A stretch of 64,000 nt of DNA from contig OX578142.1 in assembly GCA_951213105.1 (NCBI GenBank), positions 5,224,649-5,288,648 of the forward strand. The letters are read 5' to 3'. The notes below the pieces were generated by a model. That model was not told the DNA's origin. It searched no databases and was given only the letters and a program-made list of their open reading frames with translations. Position 1 is the stretch's first letter; each line of letters begins with the position of its first letter. The position numbers and the translations under genes were made by a program. Source of the DNA: Amaurobius ferox. Its lineage: Eukaryota > Arthropoda > Arachnida > Araneae > Amaurobiidae. Below are positions 31,250 to 46,433 of this stretch, piece by piece.

Positions 31250-33495
31250 AAATCAACAAAAAATAAAAATTAGTCATTTCCAATATCACCCAAATCAAGC
31301 TTCAGATTTCCTTTTACAACCAGAAATGTGAATGTTAAAAAAGATGGAATTAACCTGAAATGGGTGCTAAATCACTCTTTGGTTTTATTTGCATTGGATT
31401 TGGGAATTCAACAAAAAATAAAAATTATTCATTTACGATATCACCCAAATCAAGCTTCTGACTTCCTTTTCAGCCAGAAAGGTGAATCTCAAAATATATG
31501 GAATTAAGCACAAATGGGTTCTAAATTACTCTTTTGTTTTATTTGCATTGGATTTGGGAATTCAACAAAAAATAAAAATTATTCATTTACGATATCACCC
31601 AAATCAAGCTTCTGATTTCCTTTTCAGCCAGAAATGGGAATTTTAAAAAAGTTGGAATTAACTGCGAATGGGTACTAAATCACTCTTTTGTTTTATTTGC
31701 ATTGGATTTGGGAAATTAACAGAAAATAAGAATAATTCATTTTAATATCACCCAAATCCAGCTTCCAATTTCCTTTTTCAGCCAGAAAAGTGAATCTCAA
31801 AAAAGATGGAATTAAGCGCAAATCGGTGCTAAATCACACTTTTGTTATATTTGCATAGGATTTGGGAAATCAGCAAAAATAAGAATAATTCACTTACAAT
31901 ATCTCCCAAGTCAAGCTCCAGATTTCCTTTTTGAGCCAGAAAAGTGAATCTCAAAAAGATGGAATTAAGCGCAGATGAGTTCTAAATAACTCTTTTGTTT
32001 TATTTGCATTGGATTTGGAAAATTACTGAAAATAAGAATCATTCATTTACAATATCAACCAAATCAAGCTTCTGATTTCCTTTTTCAGCCAGAAATGTCA
32101 ATCTCAAAATATATGGAATTAAGCCATATGGATTCTAAATTGCACTTTTCTTTTATTTGCATTGGATTTGGGAAATTAGCAGAAAATAAGAATAATTCAT
32201 TTTAATATCACCCAAATCCAGCTTCCAATTTCCTTTTTCAGCCAGAAAAGTGTATCTCAAAAAAGATGGAACTAAGCGCAAATCGGTGCTAAATCACACT
32301 TTTGTTTTATTTGCATTGGATTTGGGAAATCAACAAAAATAAGAATAATTCATATACAATATCTCCCAGGTCAAGCTCCTGATTTCCTTTTTGAGCCAGA
32401 AAAGTGAATCTCAAAAAGATGGAATTAAGCGCAAATGTGTTCTAAAAAACTCTTTTGTTTTATTTGCATTGGAATTGGAAAATTACTGAAAATAAAAAGC
32501 ATTCACTTACAATATCACCCAAATCAAGCTTCTGATTTCCTTTTTCAGCCAGAAATGCCAATCTCAAAATATATGGAATTAAGCCAAATGGGTTCTAAAT
32601 TACACTTTTGTTTCATTTGCATTGGATTTGGGAAATTAACAGAAAATAAGAATAATTCATTTTAATATCACCCAAATCCAGCTTCCAATTTCCTTTTTCA
32701 TCCAGAAAAGTGAATCTCAAAAAAGATGGAATTAAGCGCATATCGGTGCTAAATCACAATTTTGTTTAATTTGCATTGGATTTGGGAAATTAACAGAAAA
32801 TAAGAATAATTCATTTACAATATCTCCCAAGTCAAGTTCCAGATTTCCTTTTTGAGCCAGAAAAGTGAATCTCAAAAAGATGGAATTAAGCGCAGATGGG
32901 TTCTAAATAACTCTTTTGTTTTATTTGCATTGGATATTGAAAATTACTGAAAATAAGAATCATTCATTTACAATATCATCCAATCCGGCTATCCAACTTG
33001 CCGCTCTATATCTTAGGACGAGTCGGCTGGCCTGGGCTTTCGACAATATCATCCAAATACAGTTTATGATTTCCGTTTTTAGACAGAAAGGTTAATCTCA
33101 AAATATATGGAATTAAGCATAAATGGGTTCTAAATTACTCTTTTGTTTTATTTGCACTGGATTTGGGAATTCAACAGAAAATAAAAATAATTCATTTACG
33201 ATATCACCCAAATCAAGCTTCTGATTTCCTTTTTCAGCCAGAAATGTGAATCTTAAAAAAGATGGAATTAACCGCAAATGGGTGTAAATAACTCTTTTGT
33301 TTTATTTGCATTGGATTTGGGAAATTAACAGAAAATAAGAATAATTCATTTTAATATCATCTAAATCCAGCTTCCAATTTCCTTTTTCAGCCAGAAAAGT
33401 GAATCTCAAAAACGATGGAACTAAGAGCAAATCGGTGCTAAATCACACTTTTGTTTTCTTTGCATTGGATTTGGGAAATCAGCAAAAATAAGAAT
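31250..33495 (+). repeat. Satellite block, A to B, HOR copy 2
   Basis: Counterpart of 2652-4897; no gene. Confidence 0.95.
32983..33042 (+). repeat. 60-bp insert, type 1
   Basis: Counterpart of 4385-4444. Confidence 0.8.
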
Positions 33496-33909
33496 TGTTG
33501 TGCTTAGATTCAGAGATTTTCATTACCTAAGGTTTTTAAGGTTCAAAATTCATGATTTTCCCCCTTCCCTTCAAAATTAATTTATGGTTATTGAATATTT
33601 CGGCGATTTATCTCGTATTAACGTTTATTTATTATCCCTTTCATACATTTTTATATTCCAAATTACGCACACGAAGTATCTACAAACGCTAAAAGTATTC
33701 ATAGAATCCTTTACTTATTCGCCTGTGCCCCTGTAATTTTCCTTTTCGGCCTTACGCCTTCACTTTTCGAACAGCAATTATATTACTCTGAAAGCGAAAA
33801 ATAACGCTCCTTTTTGACCATTTCATTGCTTATCAGTTGAGTTGATGTTTATTCCAGATCTTTTGGGGTGCCTAAAATTCCGTAGGGTTGGCGCCGCGGA
33901 GCAATGAAC

Positions 33910-34051
33910 TTTGGCGGGAAAAACGGGGTAGCTAGCTTGGCGGCATTTTCGTGCCGCGCGGTTCGTTGCGAAGTGTCCCATTTTTTAATTCCCCAGCGTA
34001 TGTGAGGCGCTCTGTGTGCGGCGCAAGTTTTTTCACTCGCCAAGATTGGCG
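33910..34051 (+). promoter_or_regulatory. PCNA-type promoter block, element B copy 2
   Basis: E2F site at 33910-33921 and inverted pair at 34038-34051; extra TTGGCGCC just upstream. Confidence 0.7.
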
Positions 34052-34078
34052 TCTCCTGGGAAGCGAAATTTGGTTGGC

Positions 34079-34243
34079 ATGTTTGGAGTTCGATTCGGAG
34101 AGTAGAACAGAGAGGTTGAAAAAAAGATTTTGGGGCCGCGGCCGGACCTCACGCTAAGGGGCCGCGGTCGCCGTAAGAATGTTTTGAGTCGGATTCTGAG
34201 CAGTAGAGGAGTGAGGTTGAAAAAGTTTCTTAGGGCCGAGCAT
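34079..34243 (+). pseudogene. Probable PCNA N-terminus remnant, tandem pair, element B copy 2
   Basis: Counterpart of 5481-5645; same in-frame stop and indels. Confidence 0.4.
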
Positions 34244-34269
34244 AGGGCTCGCGCCCCGGGTCGCCAGTT

Positions 34270-34383
34270 GTAGTGAATATGCCTGCCTCCGAGTTCCAGC
34301 GCATTTTGCAGGGATCCTCGTCAAAATGACAATTCTGCTTCAATTGCCTGTCAGCTAAGGATGGAGTTCGATTTTCTGCAGGT
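34270..34383 (+). pseudogene. PCNA domain-2 fragment, element B copy 2
   Basis: Counterpart of 5672-5785 with the same two frameshifts. Confidence 0.8.
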
Positions 34384-35114
34384 GCTGCCTGCACCAGAAG
34401 TGTCTGTCTACAAGTTCCGTATTTTCAGTGCTCGCAGTTAGTTCTTGATGTTGCTCCCAAGCGTCTGTGTACAAGCTTCATTCCACAAAAGTAGCGATAT
34501 CCGTTGTTCATAATGTTTCTCCTAAGTGTCTGCCTACAAGTTGGTATCACCTAGGCGGAATGCCGTCAAAAGTGAAATTCCGTCCTACTGCCAGCATTGA
34601 TCAAAAGTGGCATTCGACTGCCGTCTATGTGCCCGGCTACAATTCATCGGTGTGTTTACGTACAACCTTCAGGTTCCTGAAGGGATTGGAACCTTGCCTC
34701 CTTCATAAGTGCTTTTTCCATGCAACCAGTCTCCTTTGGTTTTAAATGTGTTGTACAAATGCATCTTGTTTGCACACTGTTATTGGGTTTGGTGCTGCCA
34801 TCTATATTCACCAACTAGAATCTTTGCTGCTCAATTGATAATTATTGTTATAGTAAGAGCTGCGACGGCATTTTAATCATTTTATCTGTGGTGAATTCCT
34901 TTCGATACGGACAGCTTCGTTTTCTTTTTTTGTACCTTTGAGAATAATAATGATTTTGATACATGTACCAATTGGGAGTTTACATTTTACCATTTAGTGT
35001 TTGCTTTTATTATTCTGAATTTTGTAATTTTATCATTCACAATTTGTGTTTGGTTTTATTATTTTGAATTATTTATTTAACATTTTTAGTGGTGGACAGC
35101 TCAGGCAGACCAAA

Positions 35115-35134
35115 CTCTGGTCTTCAGACCAGAG
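35115..35134. repeat. 20-bp palindrome
   Basis: Element B copy 2. Confidence 0.9.
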
Positions 35135-35148
35135 TGGAATCTGAACCT

Positions 35149-35261
35149 GGGATTTAATCTGATAACTGGGAATCATATTAATAACTGGGATTTAATCTGA
35201 TAACTGGGAATTATATTAATAACTGGGATTTAAAATTGATAACTGGGTTATTTAATCTGGG
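35149..35261 (+). repeat. 38-bp tandem repeat, element B copy 2
   Basis: Counterpart of 6551-6663. Confidence 0.8.
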
Positions 35262-35385
35262 TTTTAATATTTCTTTTCTTATCATCGCAATGTACTAACT
35301 TTAATTTTCCACTATACGATACTTTAAATTTAGCAAATTGGAAGGTGTTTAAATTTTATAACTTTTGTTTGTTTTTGAAAGTGTT

Positions 35386-35391
35386 AATAAA
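35386..35391 (+). terminator. Poly(A) signal, element B copy 2
   Basis: AATAAA plus downstream GT/T-rich tract. Confidence 0.6.
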
Positions 35392-37455
35392 GCAAGTTTT
35401 AGTTTAACATATAAATGAGTTGAGTTTCCTTGTTGGCTGTGCTCTGTTTAATTCTGGGTTAAAGGTAAGTGAAGTTTTGAGAGAATTTGTTGATTGTTGA
35501 TGATAAGTATAAAAGGTAAACAACCAAGAAATATGCACAGGCCAAAAACACTGTAGGAAATGCAATTTAGAAAAAGAAACATTAGAATAAGTTAGAAGCA
35601 AAGAATATTAATACATATTTAGAAACTTTATTATCTTATATTAAAAGAAAAAGAAATCTTTAACTTATATAAAAAAGAAACCTAAATCAACTTATATTTA
35701 CTTTAGAAGCAAATAAAGAAAAATAAATAAAATAATGCTTATTATTCACAACAGAATAATTCATTTACAATATCTCCCAAGTCAAGCTCCGGATTTCCTT
35801 TTTGAGACAGAAAAGTGAATCTCAAAAAGATGGAATTAAGCGCAGATGGGTTCTAAATAACTCTTTTGTTTTATTTGCATTGGATTTGGAAAATTACTGA
35901 AAATAAGAATAATTCATTTACAATATCACCCAAATCAAGCTTTTGATTTCCTTTTTCACCCAGTAAAGTGAATCTCAAAAAAGATGGAACTAAGCGCCAA
36001 TCGGTGCTAAATCACACTTTTGTTTTATTTGCATTGGATTTGGGAAATCAAAACAAAATAAGAATAATTCATTTACAATATCTCCCAAATCATTCTTCCG
36101 ATTTCCTTTTAGAATAAGAAAAGTGAATTTAAAAGATGGAATTAAGCGCAAATGGGTACAAAATCTCTCTTTTGTTTTATTTGAATTGGATTTGGAAAAT
36201 TACTGAAAATAAGAATCATTCATTTACAATATCACCCAAATCCAGTTTATGATTTCCGTTTTTAGCCAGAAAGGTGAATCTCAAAATATATGGAATTAAG
36301 CCAAATGGGTTCTAAATAACTCTTTTCTTTTATTTGCATTGGGTTTGGGAAATTAACAGAAAATAAGAATAATTCATTTTAATATCACCCAAATCCAGCG
36401 CTTCCAATTTCCTTTTTCACCCAGTAAAGTGAATCTCAAAAAAGATGGAACTAAGCGCAAATCGGTGCTAAAACACACTTTTGTTTTATTTGCATTGGAT
36501 TTGGGAAATCAACAGAAAATAAGAATAATTCAATTACAATGTCACCTAAATCAAGCTTCAGATTTCCTTTTTCAGCCAGAAAAGTGAATCTCAAAAAAGA
36601 TAGAATTATGACTCACTCTTCTGTTTTATTTCCATTGGCTATAGGAAATCAACAGAAAATAAGAAAAATTCATTTACAATATCACCCAAATCAAGCTTCT
36701 GAATTTCTTTTTTCAGCCAGAAATATAAATCTCAAAATATTTGGAAGCCCAAATGGGTTCTAAATTACTCTTTTGTTTTATTTGCATTGGCTTTGGGAAA
36801 TCAACAGAAAATAAGAAATTTCATTTCCAATATCACCCAAATCAAGCTTCAGATTTCCTTTTACAGCCAGAAATGTGAATCTTAAAAAAGATGGAATGAA
36901 CCGCAAATGGGTGCTAAATCACTCTTTTGTTTTATTTGCATTGGATTTGGGAAATTAACAGAAAATAAGAATAATTCATTTTAATATCACCCAAATCCAG
37001 CTTCCAATTTCCTTTTTTCAGCAAGAAAAGTGAATCTCAAAAAAGATGGAATTAACCGCAAATGGGTGCTAAATCACACTTTTGTTTTATTTGCATTGGA
37101 TTTGGGAAATCAACAGAAAATAAGAATAATTCAATTACAATATCACCTAAATCAAGCTTCTGATTTCCTTTTTCAGCCAGAAATGTGAATCTGAAAAAAG
37201 ATGGAATTAACCACAAATGGGTGCTAAATCACACTTTTGTTTTATTTGCATTGGATTTGGGAAATCAACACAAAATAAGAATAATTCATTTACAATATCT
37301 CCCAAATCATTCTTCTGATTACCTTTTGGAGCAAGAAAACTGAATTTAAATGATGGAATTAAGCGCAAATGGGTTCTAAATAACTCTTTTGTTTTATTTG
37401 CATTGGATTTGGAAAATTACTGAAATTAAGAATCATTCATTTACAATATCATCCA

Positions 37456-37515
37456 ATCCGGATATCCAACTTGCCGCTCTATGTCTTAGGACGAGTCGGC
37501 TGGCCTGGGCTTTCG
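37456..37515 (+). repeat. 60-bp insert, type 2
   Basis: Counterpart of 8858-8917. Confidence 0.8.
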
Positions 37516-39524
37516 ACAATATCATACAAATTCAGTTTATGATTTCCGTTTTTAGACAGAAAGGTGAATCTCAAAACATATGGAATTAAGCATAAATGGG
37601 TTCTAAATTACTCTTTTGTTTTATTTGCACTGGATTTGGGAATTCAACAGAAAATAAAAATAATTCATTTACGATATAACCCAAATCAAGCTTCTGAATT
37701 CCTTTTTTCAGCCAGAAATATAAATCTCAAAATATATGGAAGTAAGTCCAAATGGGTTCTAAATTACTCTTTTGTTTTATTTGCATTGGCTTTGGGAAAT
37801 CAACCAAAAATAAGAAAAAATCATTTACAATATCACCCAAATCAAGTTTATGATTTCCGTTTCTAGCCAGAAAAGTGAATCTCAAAATATATGAAATTAA
37901 GCGCAAATGGGTTCTAAATTACTCTTTTGTTTTATTTGCATTGGAATTGCGAAATCAAGAGAAAATAAAAATCATTCATTTATGATATCACACAAATCAA
38001 GCTTCAGATTTCCTTTTTCAGCCAGAAAAGTGAATCTCAAAAAAGATAGAATTATACGCAAATGAGTTCTAAATCACTCACTCTACTGTTTTATTTCCAT
38101 TGGCTATAGGAAATCAACAGAAAATAAGAAAAATTCATTTACAATATCACCCAAATCAAGTTTATGATTTCCGTTTCTAGCCAGAAAAGTGAATCTCAAA
38201 ATATATGGAATTAAGCGCAAATGGGTTCTAAATTACTCTTTTGTTTTATTTGCATTGGAATTGCAAAATCAAGAGAAAATAAAAATCATTCATTTATGAT
38301 ATCACACAAATCAAGCTTCAGATTTCCTTTTTCAGCCAGAAATGTGAATCTGAAAAAAGATGGAATTAACCGCAAATGGGTGTTAAATCACACTTTTGTT
38401 TTATTTGCATTGGATTTGGGAAATCAAAACAAAATAAGAATAATTCATTTACAATATCTCCCAAATCATTCTTCTGATTTCCTTTTAGAATAAGAAAAGT
38501 GAATTTAAAAGATGGAATTAAGCGCAAATGGTTACAAAATCTCTCTTTTGTTTTATTTGAATTGGATTTGGAAAATTACTGAAAATAAGAATCATTCATT
38601 TACAATATCACCCAAATCCAGTTTATGATTTCCGTTTTTAGCCAGAAAGGTGAATCTCAAAATATATGGAATTAAGCCAAATGGATTCTAAATAACTCTT
38701 TTCTTTTATTTGCATTGGGTTTGGGAAATTAACAGAAAATAAGAATAATTCATTTTAATATCACCCAAATCCAGCGCTTCCAATTTCCTTTTTCACCCAG
38801 TAAAGTGAATCTCAAAAAAGATGGAACTAAGCGCAAATCGGTGCTAAAACACACTTTTGTTTTATTTGCATTGGATTTGGGAAATCAACAGAAAATAAGA
38901 ATAATTCAATTACAATGTCACCTAAATCAAGCTTCAGATTTCCTTTTTCAGCCAGAAAAGTGAATCTCAAAACAGATAGAATTATGACTCACTCTTCTGT
39001 TTTATTTCCATTGGCTATAGGAAATCAACAGAAAATAAGAAAAATTCATTTACAATATCACCCAAATCAAGCTTCTGAATTTCTTTTTTCAGCCAGAAAT
39101 ATAAATCTCAAAATATTTGGAAGCCCAAATGGGTTCTAAATTACTCTTTTGTTTTATTTGCATTGGCTTTGGGAAATCAACAGAAAATAAGAAATTTCAT
39201 TTCCAATATCACCCAAATCAAGCTTCAGATTTCCTTTTACAGCCAGAAATGTGAATCTTAAAAAAGATGGAATGAACCGCAAATGGGTGCTAAATCACTC
39301 TTTTGTTTTATTTGCATTGGATTTGGGAAATTAACAGAAAATTGGACTAATTCATTTTAATATCACCCAAATCCAGCTTCCAATTTCCTTTTTTCAGCAA
39401 GAAAAGTGAATCTCAAAAAAGATTGAATTAACCGCAAATGGGTGCTAAATAACTCTTTTGTTTTATTTGCATTGGATTTGGAAAATTACTGAAATTAAGA
39501 ATCATTCATTTACAATATCATCCA

Positions 39525-39584
39525 ATCCGGATATCCAACTTGCCGCTCTATGTCTTAGGACGAGTCGGCTGGCCTGGGCTTTCG
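39525..39584 (+). repeat. 60-bp insert, type 2
   Basis: Counterpart of 10927-10986. Confidence 0.8.
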
Positions 39585-41746
39585 ACAATATCATACAAAT
39601 TCAGTTTATGATTTCCGTTTTTAGACAGAAAGGTGAATCTCAAAACATATGGAATTAAGCATAAATGGGTTCTAAATTACTCTTTTGTTTTATTTGCACT
39701 GGATTTGGGAATTCAACAGAAAATAAAAATAATTCATTTACGATATAACCCAAATCAAGCTTCTGAATTCCTTTTTTCAGCCAGAAATATAAATCTCAAA
39801 ATATATGGAAGTAAGTCCAAATGGGTTCTAAATTACTCTTTTGTTTTATTTGCATTGGCTTTGGGAAATCAACCAAAAATAAGAAAAAATCATTTACAAT
39901 ATCACCCAAATCAAGTTTATGATTTCCGTTTCTAGCCAGAAAAGTGAATCTCAAAATATATGAAATTAAGCGCAAATGGGTTCTAAATTACTCTTTTGTT
40001 TTATTTGCATTGGAATTGCGAAATCAAGAGAAAATAAAAATCATTCATTTATGATATCACACAAATCAAGCTTCAGATTTCCTTTTTCAGCCAGAAAAGT
40101 GAATCTCAAAAAAGATAGAATTATACGCAAATGAGTTCTAAATCACTCACTCTACTGTTTTATTTCCATTGGCTATAGGAAATCAACAGAAAATAAGAAA
40201 AATTCATTTACAATATAACCCAAATCAAGTTTATGATTTCCGTTTCTAGCGAGAAAAGTGAATCTCAAAATATATGGAATTAAGCGCAAATGGGTTCTAA
40301 ATTACTCTTTTGTTTTATTTGCATTGGAATTGCGAAATCAAGAGAAAATAAAAATCATTCATTTATGATATCACACAAATCAAGCTTCAGATTTCCTTTT
40401 TCAGCCAGAAATGTGAATCTGAAAAAAGATGGAATTAACCGCAAATGGGTGTTAAATCACACTTTTGTTTTATTTGCATTGGATTTGGGAAATCAAAACA
40501 AAATAAGAATAATTCATTTACAATATCTCCCAAATCATTCTTCTGATTTCCTTTTAGAATAAGAAAAGTGAATTTAAAAGATGGAATTAAGCGCAAATGG
40601 GTACAAAATCTCTCTTTTGTTTTATTTGAATTGGATTTGGAAAATTACTGAAAATAAGAATCATTCATTTACAATATCACCCAAATCCAGTTTATGATTT
40701 CCGTTTTTAGCCAGAAAGGTGAATCTCAAAATATATGGAATTAAGCCAAATGGGTTCTAAATAACTCTTTTCTTTTATTTGCATTGGGTTTGGGAAATTA
40801 ACAGAAAATAAGAATAATTCATTTTAATATCACCCAAATCCAGCGCTTCCAATTTCCTTTTTCACCCAGTAAAGTGAATCTCAAAAAAGATGGAACTAAG
40901 CGCAAATCGGTGCTAAAACACACTTTTGTTTTATTTGCATTGGATTTGGGAAATCAACAGAAAATAAGAATAATTCAATTACAATGTCACCTAAATCAAG
41001 CTTCAGATTTCCTTTTTCAGCCAGAAAAGTGAATCTCAAAAAAGATAGAATTATGACTCACTCTTCTGTTTTATTTCCATTGGCTATAGGAAATCAACAG
41101 AAAATAAGAAAAATTCATTTACAATATCACCCAAATCAAGCTTCTGAATTTCTTTTTTCAGCAAGAAATATAAATCTCAAAATATTTGGAAGCCCAAATG
41201 GGTTCTAAATTACTCTTTTGTTTTATTTGCATTGGCTTTGGGAAATCAACAGAAAATAAGAAATTTCATTTCCAATATCACCCAAATCAAGGTTCAGATT
41301 TCCTTTTACAGCCAGAAATGTGAATCTTAAAAAAGATGGAATGAACCGCAAATGGGTGCTAAATCACTCTTTTGTTTTATTTGCATTGGATTTGGGAAAT
41401 TAACAGAAAATAAGAATAATTCATTTTAATATCACCCAAATCCAGCTTCCAATTTCCTTTTTCATCCAGAAAAGTGAATCTCAAAAAAGATGGAATTAAG
41501 CGCATATCGGTTCTAATTCACACTTTTGTTTAATTTGCATTGGATTTGGGAAATTAACTGAAAATAAGAATAATTCATTTACAATATCTCCCAAGTCAAG
41601 TTCCAGATTTCCTTTTTGAGCCAGAAAAGTGAATCTCAAAAAGATGGAATTAAGCGCAGATGGGTTCTAAATAACTCTTTTGTTTTATTTGCATTGGATA
41701 TTGAAAATTACTGAAAATAAGAATCATTCATTTACAATATCATCCA

Positions 41747-41806
41747 ATCCGGCTATCCAACTTGCCGCTCTATATCTTAGGACGAGTCGGCTGGCCTGGG
41801 CTTTCG
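41747..41806 (+). repeat. 60-bp insert, type 1
   Basis: Counterpart of 13149-13208. Confidence 0.8.
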
Positions 41807-44443
41807 ACAATATCATCCAAATACAGTTTATGATTTCCGTTTTTAGACAGAAAGGTTAATCTCAAAATATATGGAATTAAGCATAAATGGGTTCTAAATT
41901 ACTCTTTTGTTTTATTTGCACTGGATTTGGGAATTCAACAGAAAATAAAAATAATTCATTTACGATATCACCCAAATCAAGCTTCTGATTTCCTTTTTCA
42001 GCCAGAAATGTGAATCTTAAAAAAGATGGAATTAACCGCAAATGGGTGTAAATAACTCTTTTGTTTTATTTGCATTGGATTTGGGAAATTAACAGAAAAT
42101 AAGAATAATTCATTTTAATATCATCTAAATCCAGCTTCCAATTTCCTTTTTCAGCCAGAAAAGTGAATCTCAAAAACGATGGAACTAAGAGCAAATCGGT
42201 GCTAAATCACACTTTTGTTTTCTTTGCATTGGATTTGGGAAATCAGCAAAAATAAGAATAATTCATTTACAATATCTCCCAAGTCAAGCTCCGGATTTCC
42301 TTTTTGAGCCAGAAAAGTGAATCTCAAAAAGATGGAATTAAGCGCAGATGGGTTCTAAATAACTCTTTTGTTTTATTTGCATTGGATTTGGAAAATTACT
42401 GAAAATAAGAATCATTCATTTACAATATCACCCAAATCAAGCTTTTGATTTCCTTTTTCAGCCAGAAATGTCAATCTCAATATATATGGAATTAAGCCAA
42501 ATGGGTTCTAAATAATCTTTTCTTTTATTTGCATTGGATTTGGGAAATTAACGAGAAATAAGAATAATTCATTTTAATATCACCCAAATCCAGCTTCCAA
42601 TTTCCTTTTTCACCCAGTAAAGTGAATCTCAAAAAAGATGGAACTAAGCGCCAATCGGTGCTAAATCACACTTCTGTTTTATTTGCATTGGATTTGGGAA
42701 ATCAACAGAAAATAAGAATAATTCAATTACAATATCACCTAAATCAAGCTTCAGATTTCCTTTTTCAGCCAGAAAAGTGAATCTCAAAAAAGATAGAATT
42801 ATGCGCAAATGAGTTCTAAATCACTCACTCTTCTGTTTTATTTAGATTGGTTATAGGAAATCAACAGAAAATAAGAAAAATTCATTTACAATATCACCCA
42901 AATATAGTTTATGATTTCCGTTTCTAGCCAGAAAAGTGAATCTCAAAATATATGGAATTAAGCGCAAATGGGTTCTAAATTACTCTTTTGTTTTATTTGC
43001 ATTGGAATTGCGAAATCAAGAGAAAATAAAAATCATTCATTTATGATATCACACAAATCAAGCTTCAGATTTCCTTTTTCAGCCAGAAAAGTGAATCTCA
43101 AAAAAGATAGAATTATACGCAAATGAGTTCTAAATCACTCACTCTTCTGTTTTATTTCCATTGGCTATAGGAAATCAACAGAAAATAAGAAAAATTCATT
43201 TACAATATCACCCAAATCAAGTTTATGATTTCCGTTTCTAGCCAGAAAAGTGAATCTCAAAATATATTGAATTAAGCGCAAATGGGTTCTAAATTACTCT
43301 TTTGTTTTATTTGCATTGGAATTGCGAAATCAAGAGAAAAAAAAATCATTCATTTATGATATCACACAAATCAAGCTTCAGATTTCCTTTTTCAGCCAGA
43401 AATGTGAATCTGAAAAAAGATGGAATTAACCGCAAATGGGTGTTAAATCACACTTTTGTTTTATTTGCATTGGATTTGGGAAATCAACACAAAATAAGAG
43501 TAATTCATTTACAATATCTCCCTAATCATTCTTCTGATTTCCATTTTAAGTAAGAAAAGTGAATTTAAAAGATGGAATTAAGTGCAAATGGGTACTAAAT
43601 CTCTCTTTTGTTTTATTTTAATTGGATTTGGAAAATTGCTTAAAATAAGAATCATTCATTTACAATATCCCCCAAATCAAGCTTCTGAATTTCTTTTTTC
43701 AGACAGAAATGTAAATCTCAAAATATATGGAATAAAGCCAAATGGGTTCTAAATCACTCTTTGGTTTTATTTGCATTGCATTTGGAAAATTACTGAAAAC
43801 AAGAATCATTCATTTACAATATCACCCAAATCATGCTTCTGATTTCCTTTTTCAGCCAGAAATGTCAATCTCAAAATTTATGGAATAAAGCCAAATGGGT
43901 TCTAAATAACTCTTTTCTTTTATTCGCATTGGATTCGGGAAATCAACAGAAAATAAGAATAATTCATTTTAATATCACCCAAATCCAGCTTCCAATTTCC
44001 TTTTTTCAGCAAGAAAAGTGAATCTCAAAAAAGATGGAATTAACCGCAAATGGGTGCTAAATCACACTTTTGTTTTATTTGCATTGGATTTGGGAAATCA
44101 ACAGAAAATAAGAATAATTCAATTACAATATCACCTAAATCAAGCTTCTGATTTCCTTTTTCAGCCAGAAATGTGAATCTGAAAAAAGATGGAATTAACC
44201 ACAAATGGGTGCTAAATCACACTTTTGTTTTATTTGCATTGGATTTGGGAAATCAACACAAAATAAGAATAATTCATTTACAATATCTCCCAAATCATTC
44301 TTCTGATTATCTTTTGGAGCAAGAAAACTGAATTTAAATGATGGAATTAAGCGCAAATGGGTTCTAAATAACTCTTTTGTTTTATTTGCATTGGAGTTGG
44401 AAAATTACTGAAATTAAGAATCATTCATTTACAATATCATCCA

Positions 44444-44503
44444 ATCTGGATATCCAACTTGCCGCTCTATGTCTTAGGACGAGTCGGCTGGCCTGGGCTT
44501 TCG
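44444..44503 (+). repeat. 60-bp insert, type 2, with private C to T
   Basis: Counterpart of 15846-15905; reads ATCTGGATATCC, a base change unique to this copy in the window. Confidence 0.8.
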
Positions 44504-46373
44504 ACAATATCATACAAATTCAGTTTATGATTTCCGTTTTTAGACAGAAAGGTGAATCTCAAAACATATGGAATTAAGCATAAATGGGTTCTAAATTACT
44601 CTTTTGTTTTATTTGCACTGGATTTGGGAATTCAACAGAAAATAAAAATAATTCATTTACGATATAACCCAAATCAAGCTTCTGAATTCCTTTTTTCAGC
44701 CAGAAATATAAATCTCAAAATATATGGAAGTAAGTCCAAATGGGTTCTAAATTACTCTTTTGTTTTATTTGCATTGGCTTTGGGAAATCAACCAAAAATA
44801 AGAAAAAATCATTTACAATATCACCCAAATCAAGTTTATGATTTCCGTTTCTAGCCAGAAAAGTGAATCTCAAAATATATGAAATTAAGCGCAAATGGGT
44901 TCTAAATTACTCTTTTGTTTTATTTGCATTGGAATTGCGAAATCAAGAGAAAATAAAAATCATTCATTTATGATATCACACAAATCAAGCTTCAGATTTC
45001 CTTTTTCAGCCAGAAAAGTGAATCTCAAAAAAGATAGAATTATACGCAAATGAGTTCTAAATCACTCACTCTACTGTTTTATTTCCATTGGCTATAGGAA
45101 ATCAACAGAAAATAAGAAAAATTCATTTACAATATCACCCAAATCAAGTTTATGATTTCCGTTTCTAGCCAGAAAAGTGAATCTCAAAATATATGGAATT
45201 AAGCGCAAATGGGTTCTAAATTACTCTTTTGTTTTATTTGCATTGGAATTGCAAAATCAAGAGAAAATAAAAATCATTCATTTATGATATCACACAAATC
45301 AAGCTTCAGATTTCCTTTTTCAGCCAGAAATGTGAATCTGAAAAAAGATGGAATTAACCGCAAATGGGTGTTAAATCACACTTTTGTTTTATTTGCATTG
45401 GATTTGGGAAATCAAAACAAAATAAGAATAATTCATTTACAATATCTCCCAAATCATTCTTCTGATTTCCTTTTAGAATAAGAAAAGTGAATTTAAAAGA
45501 TGGAATTAAGCGCAAATGGGTACAAAATCTCTCTTTTGTTTTATTTGAATTGGATTTGGAAAATTACTGAAAATAAGAATCATTCATTTACAATATCACC
45601 CAAATCCAGTTTATGATTTCCGTTTTTAGCCAGAAAGGTGAATCTCAAAATATATGGAATTAAGCCAAATGGGTTCTAAATAACTCTTTTCTTTTATTTG
45701 CATTGGGTTTGGGAAATTAACAGAAAATAAGAATAATTCATTTTAATATCACCCAAATCCAGCGCTTCCAATTTCCTTTTTCACCCAGTAAAGTGAATCT
45801 CAAAAAAGATGGAACTAAGCGCAAATCGGTGCTAAAACACACTTTTGTTTTATTTGCATTGGATTTGGGAAATCAACAGAAAATAAGAATAATTCATTTT
45901 AATATCACCCAAATCCAGCTTCCAATTTCCTTTTTTCAGCAAGAAAAGTGAATCTCAAAAAAGATGGAATTAACCGCAAATGGGTGCTAAATCACACTTT
46001 TGTTTTATTTGCATTGGATTTGGGAAATCAACAGAAAATAAGAATAATTCAATTACAATATCACCTAAATCAAGCTTCTGATTTCCTTTTTCAGCCAGAA
46101 ATGTGAATCTGAAAAAAGATGGAATTAACCACAAATGGGTGCTAAATCACACTTTTGTTTTATTTGCATTGGATTTGGGAAATCAACACAAAATAAGAAT
46201 AATTCATTTACAATATCTCCCAAATCATTCTTCTGATTATCTTTTGGAGCAAGAAAACTGAATTTAAATGATGGAATTAAGCGCAAATGGGTTCTAAATA
46301 ACTCTTTTGTTTTATTTGCATTGGAGTTGGAAAATTACTGAAATTAAGAATCATTCATTTACAATATCATCCA

Positions 46374-46433
46374 ATCCGGATATCCAACTTGCCGCTCTAT
46401 GTCTTAGGACGAGTCGGCTGGCCTGGGCTTTCG
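46374..46433 (+). repeat. 60-bp insert, type 2
   Basis: Counterpart of 17776-17835. Confidence 0.8.

Larger units (their letters stand above)
33496..35753 (+). mobile_element. Element B, copy 2
   Basis: 2,258 bp, GAAT flanks; I saw no difference from copy 1 by eye. Confidence 0.85.
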